DNA of 64,000 nucleotides from Weissella confusa (lineage in GTDB: Bacteria > Bacillota > Bacilli > Lactobacillales > Lactobacillaceae), in the NCBI GenBank assembly GCA_014332815.1, contig JACSZT010000008.1, positions 120,988 to 184,987 on the forward strand, read 5' to 3'. Made by a program: the position numbers and the translations under genes. The notes below the pieces were generated by a model. That model saw nothing but the letters and a program-made list of their open reading frames with translations. It searched no databases and was not told the DNA's origin. Shown here piece by piece: positions 25,731 to 34,587 of the stretch (position 1 is the stretch's first letter; each line of letters starts with the position of its first letter).

Positions 25731-26042
25731 ATGGCTTTTGAAGTAACGCCACGCCGAAGCGTCGTGGTTTATTTGAAAAATGTTCGTCAAGCGCGCCAAT
25801 TGCGTCGTTTTGGCGTTGTCAGTTATATTTCAGAAAAGATGAAGTATGCTGTTATCTATATGAATGAAGAAGATGTTGCCTCAAAGTCAGCGTTGATTGA
25901 ACGCTTGGGTTTCGTAGCATCTGTTGATGTTTCTCACTGGCCTGAGGTTGATACAACCATTGGTAGTCAAGGTGAGGCGTTTGAATTTTCGGTTGATCCA
26001 TCAGAATTGGTGGATGAGCCAGCTGAAGAAGAGGAATTGTAA
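25731..26042 (+). CDS. ylbG: YlbG family protein (UPF0298)
   Basis: The 103-residue protein has the YlbG core RSVVVYLKNVRQARQLRRFG...YISEKMKYAVIYMN and an acidic tail ending PAEEEEL. Molecular function is not established. It begins immediately after the ftsW stop and overlaps rsmD at TAATG. In Firmicutes ylbG-rsmD-coaD-ylbL is a conserved cluster. Confidence 0.88.
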   Translation: MAFEVTPRRSVVVYLKNVRQARQLRRFGVVSYISEKMKYAVIYMNEEDVASKSALIERLGFVASVDVSHWPEVDTTIGSQGEAFEFSVDPSELVDEPAEEEEL

Positions 26043-26599
26043 TGCGTATTGTGAGTGGAGAATTTGGTGGTCGCCCATTGAAGGCGGTCCCAGGTGATGC
26101 AACCCGACCAACCACGGACAAGGTTAAGGAAGCTATTTTTAGCATGATTGGTCCATATTTTGATGGTGGTCGTTCGTTGGATTTGTATGCTGGCTCAGGC
26201 GGATTGAGTATTGAAGGTGTATCTCGCGGTTTAGATGAAGCAGTCTTGGTCGACCGTCAATTCGCGGCAATCAAGACGATTAACGACAATATTGCGATTA
26301 CGAAAGCACCAGAGAAGTTTACTGTCATCAAGAGCACTGCAGATGCAGCTATCCAACGCTTGATGGGATCACAACCATTCGATGTGTTGTACTTTGATCC
26401 GCCATATGCCAAGCAAACGATTGTTGCTGACCTTGAGAAGCTTCTTGCCGCAAACTTGATTGCGCCAGAGGCACTGATTGTGACCGAGACGGATCAAAAT
26501 GCAAACTTGCCGGAAGATTTGCCTAATTTCGAGTTTTTGAAGGAAAAGGATTACGGTATTACGGTGGTTAAGCTATATCAATATAAGGGGGAAGCATAA
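26042..26599 (+). CDS. rsmD: 16S rRNA (guanine-966-N2)-methyltransferase
   Basis: SAM-dependent methyltransferase of 185 residues. The N-terminus MRIVSGEFGGRPLKAVPG and RPTTDKVKEAIFSMIG are signatures of RsmD. SAM motif I is LDLYAGSGGLSIEG (about 49-62), and the catalytic DPPY is in DVLYFDPPYAK (about 114-124). Start overlaps the ylbG stop and the stop overlaps coaD, giving tight translational coupling. Confidence 0.93.
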   Translation: MRIVSGEFGGRPLKAVPGDATRPTTDKVKEAIFSMIGPYFDGGRSLDLYAGSGGLSIEGVSRGLDEAVLVDRQFAAIKTINDNIAITKAPEKFTVIKSTADAAIQRLMGSQPFDVLYFDPPYAKQTIVADLEKLLAANLIAPEALIVTETDQNANLPEDLPNFEFLKEKDYGITVVKLYQYKGEA

Positions 26600-27078
26600 T
26601 GCGTCGTGTATTATTTCCAGGTAGTTTTGATCCATTTACGAATGGACATCTAGATGTTGTTAAGCGCGCTGCAACGCTCTTTGATGAGGTTGTGATTGGT
26701 GTAGGCACAAACAAGATGAAAAAGTATCTCTTTTCGCCTGAAGAAAAGATTACCCTAATCGAGGCATCCGTAGCTGATTTGCCGAACGTAACCGTGCGTG
26801 AAATGTCTGGTTTGACGATTGAGTATATGAAAGAAATCAACGCTGATACGTTGGTGCGCGGTTTGCGTAACGAGACTGATTACCTCTACGAGCGTGATAT
26901 TGCTGAAATGAACCACTTCTTGGGCACTGTTGAGACGGTCTTTTTGATGGCCCGACCAGAGCATCAGAATATTTCAAGTTCAATTCTAAAAGAAGTTGTT
27001 AGTTTTGGGGCTGACGTACACGAATTGGTGCCTGGTCCAGTTGCCAATGCACTTGCTGAAAAGTTTGCGGAGAAGTAG
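26599..27078 (+). CDS. coaD: Phosphopantetheine adenylyltransferase
   Basis: Fourth step of CoA synthesis: adds AMP to 4'-phosphopantetheine. The nucleotidyltransferase motif is FPGSFDPFTNGHLDV (about 6-20, with the T/HxGH element), and RGLRNETDYLYE (about 87-98) is diagnostic. SSSILKEV is a slightly altered form of the usual ISST-x-VRE. Length 159. It shares a base with the rsmD stop. Confidence 0.95.
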   Translation: MRRVLFPGSFDPFTNGHLDVVKRAATLFDEVVIGVGTNKMKKYLFSPEEKITLIEASVADLPNVTVREMSGLTIEYMKEINADTLVRGLRNETDYLYERDIAEMNHFLGTVETVFLMARPEHQNISSSILKEVVSFGADVHELVPGPVANALAEKFAEK

Positions 27079-27081
27079 CGT

Positions 27082-28137
27082 ATGGCTGAAAAACAAAAGA
27101 AGTCTCATAAATGGCTGAAAATTTCTGGCATTATTGCGGCTGTGCTAGTTTTGTTGGCATTGGTTAGTCCATTGCCGTTATATGCTGAAACTCCTGGCGA
27201 GGCAGACAACCTGGCCGGCTACATCAAAGTTGATGGCAAGAAGCCTAAGGTTGACGGTGAGTATATGATTACAGCTGTCTATATGTCGCAGGTTAACGGT
27301 ATCGGTGCCATTATGGCGTTGCTTGATCCAACTGCATCACTAATGACTTCATACGAGGCGAATGGTGGCGGCTCTCAGGCTGACAATGTGGCTATTAACA
27401 AGGTGTACATGGACTCTGCTGTGAATGAGGCTAAAGCCACAGCGTTTAAAGCTGCTGACGTGCCATATACACGTACCTTTAACGGAATTTACGTTATGGC
27501 TGTGCAAGATAACTCTAATTTTAAGAAGCAGTTGCACGTCGGGGACCTCATTACATCGGTTGATGGTAAGTCGTTCGAGTCAGCAAAGGGATTCCAAAAT
27601 TACATTCGTAAAAACAAAGTTGGCTCAAAACTAACAATCAACTATCAACATAACGGCAAGACGAAAGAAGCAACTGGTAAGACGGTTGCTTTGGCCGGGA
27701 CTAAGAAGTTACCAGGTATCGGTATTGCACTAACAGACGCAGTTGATGTGACGTCTGATCGACAAGTGACGGCGGATATGGGCGACATTGGTGGTCCATC
27801 TGGCGGCTTGATGTTCTCATTAGAAATGTACGATGCGTTGGCCAATGAAAATTTGGCTGCCGGTCGTAAAATCGCTGGTACTGGAACAATTGACAAAGAC
27901 GGCAATGTTGGCGAAATTGGTGGTATCGATAAAAAGGTCATAGTCGCCCATGAATCAGGTGCTAAGATTTTCTTTGCCCCATATATCAAGCCAACCAAGG
28001 CCAATTTGGCAATGGAATCTGACGGCATGACAAATTACCAACTAGCAGTCAAAACGGCTAAGAAATACGCGCCTGGCATGAAAATTGTGCCAGTAAAGAC
28101 GTTTGATGATGCGGTTAAGTATTTGCGCACACATTAA
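27082..28137 (+). CDS. SepM/YlbL-family membrane serine protease (PDZ plus Lon-type S16 domain)
   Basis: The 351-residue protein has an N-terminal TM helix (about 12-34). A PDZ domain follows (about 115-190; VGDLITSVDGKSFES), then a Lon-like S16 protease domain (about 200-350). The catalytic serine is in MGDIGGPSGGLM and the lysine in GGIDKKVIVAH. In streptococci SepM trims competence pheromones; in B. subtilis YlbL is implicated in cell-cycle control. The substrate here is unknown. It is the last gene of the ftsW-ylbG-rsmD-coaD operon, before a terminator. Confidence 0.92.
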   Translation: MAEKQKKSHKWLKISGIIAAVLVLLALVSPLPLYAETPGEADNLAGYIKVDGKKPKVDGEYMITAVYMSQVNGIGAIMALLDPTASLMTSYEANGGGSQADNVAINKVYMDSAVNEAKATAFKAADVPYTRTFNGIYVMAVQDNSNFKKQLHVGDLITSVDGKSFESAKGFQNYIRKNKVGSKLTINYQHNGKTKEATGKTVALAGTKKLPGIGIALTDAVDVTSDRQVTADMGDIGGPSGGLMFSLEMYDALANENLAAGRKIAGTGTIDKDGNVGEIGGIDKKVIVAHESGAKIFFAPYIKPTKANLAMESDGMTNYQLAVKTAKKYAPGMKIVPVKTFDDAVKYLRTH

Positions 28138-28149
28138 TATTAAAAAATG

Positions 28150-28175
28150 AACCAGCTGTCAAAGCTGGTTTTTTT
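28150..28175 (+). terminator. Terminator of the ftsW-sepM cluster
   Basis: AACCAGCT/AGCTGGTT stem, 5-nt loop, T7 tail. Confidence 0.92.
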
Positions 28176-28256
28176 GTGCCCATCTGGCAGGATATTGGTG
28201 TGTGAAAAATTGAATTTGTGGTATATTAACCCATATAAGACAAGGGGGATAATGAC

Positions 28257-28679
28257 ATGTCTGAAGAACGAACATTGGTTTTGATTAAGCCAGATGGTGT
28301 TGCACGTGGTTTGATGGGGGAAGTCTTTTCACGTTTGGAACGTAAGGGCTACAAGATTACGTCGCTGTTGATGACGGAGGCGACAGAAGAACAGCTACGT
28401 CGTCACTACGCCGAAAAGGTCAATGCACCTTATTTCCCAGAAATTTTGGAGTATATGACAAGCGGTCCATTAGTTGCGATGGTGGTAACAGGGACAAACA
28501 TCGTGAAGAATTTCCGTGCGATGGCTGGTGTAACGAATCCAAGTGAGGCAGCTCCCGGCACGATTCGTGGTGATTATGGTCGCGATTGGGAAGATGGTGC
28601 CGTACGTAACATCGTCCACAGTTCTGACAGTGTTGAAAATGCCGAACGCGAAATTAGCATTTGGTTTGAAAATCACTAA
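28257..28679 (+). CDS. ndk: Nucleoside diphosphate kinase
   Basis: Phosphorylates NDPs to NTPs through a phosphohistidine. Family motifs are RTLVLIKPDGVARGLMGEV, VNPSEAAPGTIRGDYG-like VTNPSEAAPGTIRGDYG, and the active-site RNIVHSSDS (His near residue 117). Length 140 is normal. RBS AAGGGGG precedes ATG. It is a single gene, with no clear terminator before the next promoter; the hairpin at 28764-28804 could serve it. Confidence 0.95.
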   Translation: MSEERTLVLIKPDGVARGLMGEVFSRLERKGYKITSLLMTEATEEQLRRHYAEKVNAPYFPEILEYMTSGPLVAMVVTGTNIVKNFRAMAGVTNPSEAAPGTIRGDYGRDWEDGAVRNIVHSSDSVENAEREISIWFENH

Positions 28680-28683
28680 AAAT

Positions 28684-28736
28684 TTTGACAAACTTGCATA
28701 AAATCTGTACAGTAATACGAGTTGTTACGTACAGAT
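28684..28736 (+). promoter_or_regulatory. Promoter of the MFS efflux gene with an inverted repeat over the -10
   Basis: TTGACA (28684-28689), 17-nt spacer, TACAGT (28707-28712). ATCTGTAC at 28703-28710 and GTACAGAT at 28729-28736 are a perfect 8-bp inverted repeat spanning the -10 and start site, the position of a repressor operator. No regulator gene is adjacent. Confidence 0.65.
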
Positions 28737-28737
28737 A

Positions 28738-28804
28738 GCACAATTTATTTGTGCCGAACATAGAGGCGAACATCATTTCTAATTGAGATGATGGGCGCCT
28801 TTTA
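28738..28804 (+). promoter_or_regulatory. Leader with terminator-like hairpin before the MFS gene (possible attenuator)
   Basis: Downstream of the promoter, a small hairpin GCACAA/TTGTGC (28738-28754) is followed by AGGCG (28764-28768) plus CATCAT (28771-28776), pairing with ATGATG (28788-28793) and CGCCT (28796-28800). Then TTTTATTTG. The terminator-like stem is in the 5' UTR, 20 nt before the start codon. It could be a transcription attenuator, or the ndk terminator lying inside the next transcript. Confidence 0.55.
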
Positions 28805-28824
28805 TTTGTTTTAAGGAGGGAATT

Positions 28825-30174
28825 ATGCAGGCAAAGGAATGGCATGTGTTACGAGCTGTAATCGCGGCTGGTATCATGAGTTTTAGTGGGGTGTTGATTG
28901 AAACATCGATGAACGTTACGTTTCCAACCCTAATGAATGAGTTTCAAACCGACGCAAACGGCGTGCAATGGGTGACGACTGGTTATTTGCTAGCCATCGC
29001 CGTGATTGTGCCACTTTCAGCATTTTTAATTCGCAATTATTCGCCACGACGTCTGTTTATTATTGCAAATCTATTATTCTTGGTGGGGGTCATTTTAGAT
29101 GGTTTTGCGCCTAATCTATTAGTGCTGCTAACTGGTCGCGTCTTCCAAGGAATTGGAACGGGAATCGCATTACCATTGATGTTTGACATCATTTTGACGA
29201 AATCCCCACTTGATCGACGTGGCGTAATTATGGGAATTGGAACAATGACCACGTCAATTGCGCCTGCCATTGGTCCAACATACGGCGGTATCTTGTTAAA
29301 TAGTTTGGGTTGGCGTTCAATCTTCTGGTTTTTGATTGTTTTGTTGGTAGCCTCATTAATCATGGGACTGACAAGCATGCCGGTTGAAACAGTTAAGCGA
29401 ACGGAAAGTTTTGCCTTTGGTGCGTTTGTTTTTCTTGGATTAGGATTGGCATTGCTATTGATGGCCGTCGAACGTCTGTCACTAATGTTCCTAATTGGGG
29501 CAGTCGTCTTGCTAGTGATATTCGCATTCTTAAACAAGCGTCGTCAACTATTGAATTTAGCCATTTTACGTCACTCACGCTATGATCGCTTAATGATTAG
29601 CTTCCTTGTTTATCAAGCAATCCTGCTAGGACTCTCATTCATCTTGCCTAACTACTTGCAACTAGGTTTGGGGCGTACAGCAACTGCTGCTGGACTATTC
29701 ATGTTCCCGGGTGCAGTCATTGGTTCTGTACTGGCACCAGTTTCAGGACGCGTATTGGATAAATTTGGTGCAGTTAAGCCAATCTTGTTTGGTCTGAGCG
29801 TTGCGACGCTGGCAATGGTGTTGATGGCCGTATTCTTTAAGGAGCTATCATTTTGGACGCTGATGCTCACACATATGTTGTTAATGGTCGGAATCGGCTT
29901 TTCATATGCGAACCTCATGACCATCACGCTATCAAGCTTGGCACCAAGTGAGAATGCGGATGGTAACAGTGTGCTGAACACCTTGCAACAATTTGTTGGT
30001 GCCAGTGCGACCGCGATTGTCGCCCAAATTTTTGCTTCGGCAACTGATCGTCATATTGGAGACGGCGTTGTGACTGGGTCGCAATCCGGAGTTATTTTCT
30101 TAACTGTCTTGATGATTGTTTCAATTTTGGCCTTTTTCACAGTCATGCGCAGTGTAAAAACAGCGAACAAATAA
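28825..30174 (+). CDS. MFS drug-efflux-type transporter (DHA2/EmrB-QacA-like)
   Basis: Polytopic membrane protein of 449 residues with 12-14 predicted TM helices. Family features are the early ETSMNVTFPTLMNEF (motif D1-like region), VTTGYLLAIAVIVPLSAFL, and GRVFQGIGTGIALPLMF with GPTYGGILL (motif C-like). It resembles EmrB/Lmr-type multidrug exporters; the substrate cannot be deduced. RBS AAGGAGGG precedes ATG. It is monocistronic behind a leader with operator- and attenuator-like structures, consistent with inducible efflux. Confidence 0.85.
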   Translation: MQAKEWHVLRAVIAAGIMSFSGVLIETSMNVTFPTLMNEFQTDANGVQWVTTGYLLAIAVIVPLSAFLIRNYSPRRLFIIANLLFLVGVILDGFAPNLLVLLTGRVFQGIGTGIALPLMFDIILTKSPLDRRGVIMGIGTMTTSIAPAIGPTYGGILLNSLGWRSIFWFLIVLLVASLIMGLTSMPVETVKRTESFAFGAFVFLGLGLALLLMAVERLSLMFLIGAVVLLVIFAFLNKRRQLLNLAILRHSRYDRLMISFLVYQAILLGLSFILPNYLQLGLGRTATAAGLFMFPGAVIGSVLAPVSGRVLDKFGAVKPILFGLSVATLAMVLMAVFFKELSFWTLMLTHMLLMVGIGFSYANLMTITLSSLAPSENADGNSVLNTLQQFVGASATAIVAQIFASATDRHIGDGVVTGSQSGVIFLTVLMIVSILAFFTVMRSVKTANK

Positions 30175-30188
30175 CATTACTATTAAAT

Positions 30189-30220
30189 GTCACTGACCGG
30201 TTTTTGGTTGGTGGCTTTTT
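30189..30220 (+). terminator. Terminator of the MFS gene
   Basis: GTCACTGACC/GGTTGGTGGC stem with G-T pairs, then T5. Confidence 0.82.
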
Positions 30221-30303
30221 AGTTTACATAATATTTTAATTGAAAAATTGAAACCTTGATTTATCAACGGTTGAAGCCTTTCAATGGGGGTTGACAAACT
30301 TAC

Positions 30304-30331
30304 TTGCATATTGTGCATTCAAGCGTATAAT
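30304..30331 (+). promoter_or_regulatory. Predicted dnaG promoter
   Basis: TTGCAT (30304-30309), 16-nt spacer, TATAAT (30326-30331), 39 nt before the chosen dnaG start. A TTGACA at 30291 is 29 nt from the -10 and cannot pair with it. Confidence 0.65.
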
Positions 30332-30370
30332 TATAAGAGCTGGAAATGGTCATTTTTAGAGTTGGGGGTG

Positions 30371-32278
30371 ATGACAATCGCAACACGTATTCCAGAACAG
30401 TTGGTCGAAGAAATTCGACAACGTGTTAATATCGTTGATGTCATTTCGCCATATGTACAACTGAAGAAACAAGGACGCAATCTGTTTGGGCTTTGCCCGT
30501 TCCACGATGAGCGTACCCCGTCTTTCTCAGTTAATGAAGATAAACAAATTTATCACTGCTTCTCATGCGGACGTGGTGGTAACGTCTTTAGTTTTATCAT
30601 GGATATCGATAATGCAACCTTCCCACAAGCCGTGGCAAAAGTTGCCCCATTTGCCGGTGTTGATTTAGATGCATCATACACATCTGACGAAGCAACGGAA
30701 GTGGTTGATCCACAAATTAAGGTGCTGCGTGAATTGTACGCAGACGCGACAAAGTTGTACCACCACTTGCTAGTTAATACCGAGGCAGGTGAGGGTGCCC
30801 TTGATTACCTACATAATCGAGGCTTGGATGATGGCACAATTGATGCATTTATGCTTGGGTTCGCACCTGAAAATGATGTGTTGATTAACTACTTCCAAGA
30901 ACAACAAGTAGATTATCAGTTGCTACGTTCATCGGAATTGTTCATTGAATGGGATGATGGCACGTTGCACGATCGCTTTACGAACCGTGTGCTTTTTACA
31001 ATTCGTGATAGTGCTAGTCACCCAATCGCGTTTTCTGGACGTCGTTTGTCAAATGACGACACCCAAGCGAAGTACATGAATTCACCTGAGAGTCCACTGT
31101 TTAACAAGTCACAAGAATTGTTTAACTTGGACCTTGCCAAGGGCGCAATTCGTAAGCAAAAGCACGCAGTTGTATTCGAAGGGTTCATGGACGTTATTGC
31201 CGCATTCCAAGCTGGCGTGCAAAACGGAGTTGCCTCAATGGGAACATCGTTGACGCCAGAACAGGTGCAAGTGCTTTCTCGCATGGCTGATAACGTGTCA
31301 ATTAGTTATGACTCTGATGCAGCTGGTCAAAAGGCGACAAAGCGTGCGTTAGACTTAGTTGCGCAAAACGGGCACATCACGGCGAATGTGATTCACATTC
31401 CGGATAATCAAGATCCTGATGAGTTTTTACGTGCTAATGATGTCAGTGCATTTTTGAATGTGCTATCACATAATACTGAAGATCCAGTTGCGTTTAATAT
31501 CCGCTATTTAAAGACGGATCGCAATCTGAATAACCAAACTGAGTTGTTTGCTTACGTAAGTGATGTATTAGGTGTCATCGCAACGGTGTCAGAACCCGTT
31601 ATGCGTGAGACTTATCTACGTGAAATTTCTGATGAATTCAACATTGGCATGGAGGCGTTGCAAGATCAATTGCGTCCATTGCTACTGCAACAGCAGGCCA
31701 ATCGTTCTAACCCTAGGTCGACGAATAATCGTCAATCGGGTTACCGTCGACCAGAGCCTAATTATCCGGTCGCGCCGAACGGAGATTGGCAAGCTAATGC
31801 ACCGGCACCGATTCCGGCGCCAACGCCACGAACGATTTCACGAGTTGAAAAAGCTGAACGAATGCTGTTGGCTTGGATGCTCCGTGATAACGATGTTTGG
31901 TTGCAAGTGACTGGCACACCAGACTTTACGTTCGTTGACGTACCATACGAAACGCTGTTGATGTTGGCAACTGGCTATCGTGAGACACATGGCAATGAGC
32001 CAATTATTGATATGGCAGGCTTTATGGACTTTGTTCAGAAACCTGAACTGACACGTATTTTGGCAACGCTTGATGATTTTGATGACGAATTATTCGCTGA
32101 TCGTAGTCAAGTTGGCATGTATATTCAATTTATTAGCCACGATGCCCCATTATCTGATAGAATTAATAGGTTACAGCGTCAGATTAAAGAAGCTAATCAA
32201 ATGCACAATGACGCGCTAGTCGCTCAGCTTAGTGTTGAGTATATGGCGGCGTTACGTGAACAACAGACCCACAAGTAA
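30371..32278 (+). CDS. dnaG: DNA primase DnaG
   Basis: Synthesises RNA primers at the replication fork. The N-terminal zinc ribbon is [14 protein letters not shown]...[10 protein letters not shown] (Cys-His-Cys-Cys ligands). The catalytic TOPRIM domain contains [16 protein letters not shown] and [12 protein letters not shown] Gln/Asn/Pro-rich linker precedes the C-terminal helicase-binding domain. Start chosen at ATG 30371 ([10 protein letters not shown], 635 residues); the longer frame from 30284 runs through the -10 box. The ribosome site (GGGGGTG) is unusually close to the ATG. rpoD follows after 14 nt, the classic macromolecular synthesis pair. Confidence 0.95.
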   Translation: MTIATRIPEQLVEEIRQRVNIVDVISPYVQLKKQGRNLFGLCPFHDERTPSFSVNEDKQIYHCFSCGRGGNVFSFIMDIDNATFPQAVAKVAPFAGVDLDASYTSDEATEVVDPQIKVLRELYADATKLYHHLLVNTEAGEGALDYLHNRGLDDGTIDAFMLGFAPENDVLINYFQEQQVDYQLLRSSELFIEWDDGTLHDRFTNRVLFTIRDSASHPIAFSGRRLSNDDTQAKYMNSPESPLFNKSQELFNLDLAKGAIRKQKHAVVFEGFMDVIAAFQAGVQNGVASMGTSLTPEQVQVLSRMADNVSISYDSDAAGQKATKRALDLVAQNGHITANVIHIPDNQDPDEFLRANDVSAFLNVLSHNTEDPVAFNIRYLKTDRNLNNQTELFAYVSDVLGVIATVSEPVMRETYLREISDEFNIGMEALQDQLRPLLLQQQANRSNPRSTNNRQSGYRRPEPNYPVAPNGDWQANAPAPIPAPTPRTISRVEKAERMLLAWMLRDNDVWLQVTGTPDFTFVDVPYETLLMLATGYRETHGNEPIIDMAGFMDFVQKPELTRILATLDDFDDELFADRSQVGMYIQFISHDAPLSDRINRLQRQIKEANQMHNDALVAQLSVEYMAALREQQTHK

Positions 32279-32292
32279 TTAAGGAGGCCGCT

Positions 32293-33426
32293 ATGGCAGA
32301 AAAGCAAGCACCAATTTCAGCAAAGTTTGATCAAGCTGAATTTGATAAGGCAGTTAAGAACATCATCAAGGAGTTCAAGGCCGACAAGGAAATTAAAGAA
32401 AATGCTCTCCAAGATGCTTTGGTAAAGCCAATGCGTTTGAATGCTGATCAAATCGATGAACTATACGAGAAGATTGAATCAGCTGGTATCTCTGTCGTTG
32501 ATGAAAACGGCGAGCCAACCGCACGTGCGCTTGAAAACAAGAAGACAAAGTTGTCAGAAAAGGAATTGAAGCAAGCTGCTGATGCACCTACTGGCATGAA
32601 GATTAATGACCCTGTTCGTATGTACCTAAAGGAAATCGGACGTGTGTCATTGTTGACTGGTGATGAAGAAGTTGCCTTGGCAGAGCGTATTGAGCAAGGT
32701 GATGAAACTGCTAAGCAAGAATTGGCTGAGGCTAACTTGCGTTTGGTTGTTTCTATCGCTAAGCGTTACGTTGGTCGTGGTATGCAATTCTTGGACTTGA
32801 TTCAAGAAGGAAACATGGGATTGATGAAGGCGGTTGAGAAGTTTGATTACCGTAAGGGATTCAAGTTCTCAACTTATGCAACTTGGTGGATCCGTCAAGC
32901 GATTACTCGTGCAATCGCCGACCAAGCTCGTACAATTCGTATTCCTGTGCACATGGTTGAAACAATCAACAAGTTGATTCGTATTCAACGTAACTTGTTG
33001 CAAGATTTGGGTCGCGAACCTACGCCTGAAGAAATCGGTGCCGAAATGGACATCGTGACTGACAAGGTCCGTGATATTTTGAAGATTGCACAAGAGCCAG
33101 TTTCATTGGAAACACCAATTGGTGAAGAGGATGACTCACACTTGGGAGACTTCATTGAAGATAATGAAGCCATTTCACCTGCTGATTCAGCTGCTTACCA
33201 AATGCTTAAGGAACAATTGGAATCAGTTTTGGACACGTTGACTGACCGTGAAGAGAACGTTTTGCGTTTGCGTTTCGGTTTGGAAGATGGTCGTACGCGT
33301 ACTTTGGAAGAAGTTGGTAAGGTATTTGGGGTTACTCGTGAGCGTATCCGTCAAATCGAAGCTAAGGCACTTCGTAAGTTGCGCCACCCATCACGTTCAA
33401 AGCAATTGCGTGATTTCTTGGACTAA
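32293..33426 (+). CDS. rpoD: Primary RNA polymerase sigma factor
   Basis: Housekeeping sigma-70 (SigA) of 377 residues. Region 1.1 is about 10-85, and region 1.2 is [11 protein letters not shown]. Region 2 has [18 protein letters not shown] (-10 recognition and melting) and region 3 follows. Region 4 has [19 protein letters not shown] (-35 recognition) and the C-terminal [27 protein letters not shown] precedes ATG. The putative promoters in this window (TTGACA/TATAAT-like with about 17-nt spacing) are those expected for this factor. Confidence 0.97.
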   Translation: MAEKQAPISAKFDQAEFDKAVKNIIKEFKADKEIKENALQDALVKPMRLNADQIDELYEKIESAGISVVDENGEPTARALENKKTKLSEKELKQAADAPTGMKINDPVRMYLKEIGRVSLLTGDEEVALAERIEQGDETAKQELAEANLRLVVSIAKRYVGRGMQFLDLIQEGNMGLMKAVEKFDYRKGFKFSTYATWWIRQAITRAIADQARTIRIPVHMVETINKLIRIQRNLLQDLGREPTPEEIGAEMDIVTDKVRDILKIAQEPVSLETPIGEEDDSHLGDFIEDNEAISPADSAAYQMLKEQLESVLDTLTDREENVLRLRFGLEDGRTRTLEEVGKVFGVTRERIRQIEAKALRKLRHPSRSKQLRDFLD

Positions 33427-33440
33427 TTAAGACGAAATGA

Positions 33441-33477
33441 AAAGGGCGAGGGCGTTGCACCTCGTCCTTTCTTTTTT
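33441..33477 (+). terminator. Terminator of dnaG-rpoD
   Basis: AAAGGGCGAGG/CCTCGTCCTTT stem, then CTTTTTT. Confidence 0.92.
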
Positions 33478-33499
33478 GTCAAAGCATGGAGAGCAGAAA

Positions 33500-34471
33500 A
33501 TGAAAAAAATACTCTTTGGATTGGTGGCGTTGATACTGGCATTTACGACGATGCGCCACGTTTCCGCAGACGATAATGCACCATACACAGTTACGCCGGT
33601 AATCCCTAAGACCCAACTGGACAGTCAAAATAAAAATTACCTTGATTTATTGCTAAATCCGAAGCAAGTTGAATCAGTGACGTTTGACGTCAAAAACAAC
33701 TCAGACTCAGAATTGTCATTGAACGTTGCTGCGGGCTCTGCATCCACATCGCCACTAGGAGAAGTCACATATAACGATCATCACGTGATTGGGAACGTTG
33801 GCCCACAAATGGAAAACTTAATTCATTTGGATCAGCAGACGATTAAAGTCGCACCTAAGGGCGATGCAAAGGTCACTGGTACCATTACCATGCCGAATGA
33901 ACCGGTGGATGGGATTATTGCTGGTGGAGTCTCTTTCTCACTGACAGCGACACAAAAGCAGGATGCGGTAGAAACAACCGTTGCGGTGCTTGCACGAAAC
34001 ACACGAAATTTGCCGGCAACTTCGGCAGAACTTCATGCCGTTTCGTATGAAACTGTCAATAAACAAACTGGTTTTGCGATTGCCGTTGCAAATACTTCAG
34101 GATCGTTTATTAACGGCGCAACTTTTACAACAAAAGTAATCGATGTCTCCACAAATAAAACGGTTCTTGTAGAGACGCGACGGAACGCGCAGCTGGCGCC
34201 TAATTCAGTTATGACATATTGGGTTAAAAACGATGCCAAGCGCCTGACAGGCAATAAATACCGCATTCAGGTGCAAGCAAACTGGAGCGGGACGAATCAA
34301 ACCTGGCAAAAGCAAATCGTGCTATCAAAAAAGGCTGCGCCAACAGATGAAGCACATCCTAAAAAGGTGCCATTCATAGAGGCGTTATTATACGCTGTTA
34401 GTTTATTGGCAATCGTTGGCATCGTTTTGACAGTTATGTGGTTCAAAAACATGCGATTCTTAGTTAAATAA
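33500..34471 (+). CDS. DUF916 and DUF3324 domain cell-surface protein (first of a pair)
   Basis: The 323-residue protein has a signal peptide (MKKILFGLVALILAFTTM..., cleavage near VSA-DD). An N-terminal DUF916 domain follows (about 30-155; NYLDLLLNPKQVESVTFDVK, SDSELSLNV), then DUF3324 (about 165-280; PATSAELHAV...). A C-terminal TM helix (about 293-315) ends in basic residues. Such proteins usually sit in WxL clusters as membrane-anchored partners of WxL surface proteins, and a wall-binding role has been proposed. No WxL protein is nearby. Start ATG 33500 uses GGAGAG; the longer frame overlaps the rpoD terminator. Confidence 0.85.
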   Translation: MKKILFGLVALILAFTTMRHVSADDNAPYTVTPVIPKTQLDSQNKNYLDLLLNPKQVESVTFDVKNNSDSELSLNVAAGSASTSPLGEVTYNDHHVIGNVGPQMENLIHLDQQTIKVAPKGDAKVTGTITMPNEPVDGIIAGGVSFSLTATQKQDAVETTVAVLARNTRNLPATSAELHAVSYETVNKQTGFAIAVANTSGSFINGATFTTKVIDVSTNKTVLVETRRNAQLAPNSVMTYWVKNDAKRLTGNKYRIQVQANWSGTNQTWQKQIVLSKKAAPTDEAHPKKVPFIEALLYAVSLLAIVGIVLTVMWFKNMRFLVK

Positions 34472-34492
34472 GACATCTTTATTCAAAAGTAT

Positions 34493-34522
34493 CAAGTACA
34501 GTAATCCTGTAAAGCGTACTTG
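34493..34522. repeat. Inverted repeat between the two DUF916 genes
   Basis: CAAGTAC (34493-34499) and GTACTTG (34516-34522) are perfect complements with 16 nt between. The left part reads GTACAGTAAT, also found over the -10 box at 28707. It may be an operator; no terminator separates the two DUF916 genes. Confidence 0.35.
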
Positions 34523-34587
34523 CGTGCATTTTAAAAGAAAAGTCATTATAATTACGTATAATAAGCGAAAATAGGGGTTTATTGGTT

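Noticed and set aside
30284-30370. N-terminal extension of DnaG starting at 30284
   Set aside because: The extension includes the predicted -10 box and has no homology to primase, which begins at the zinc-ribbon-proximal [10 protein letters not shown].
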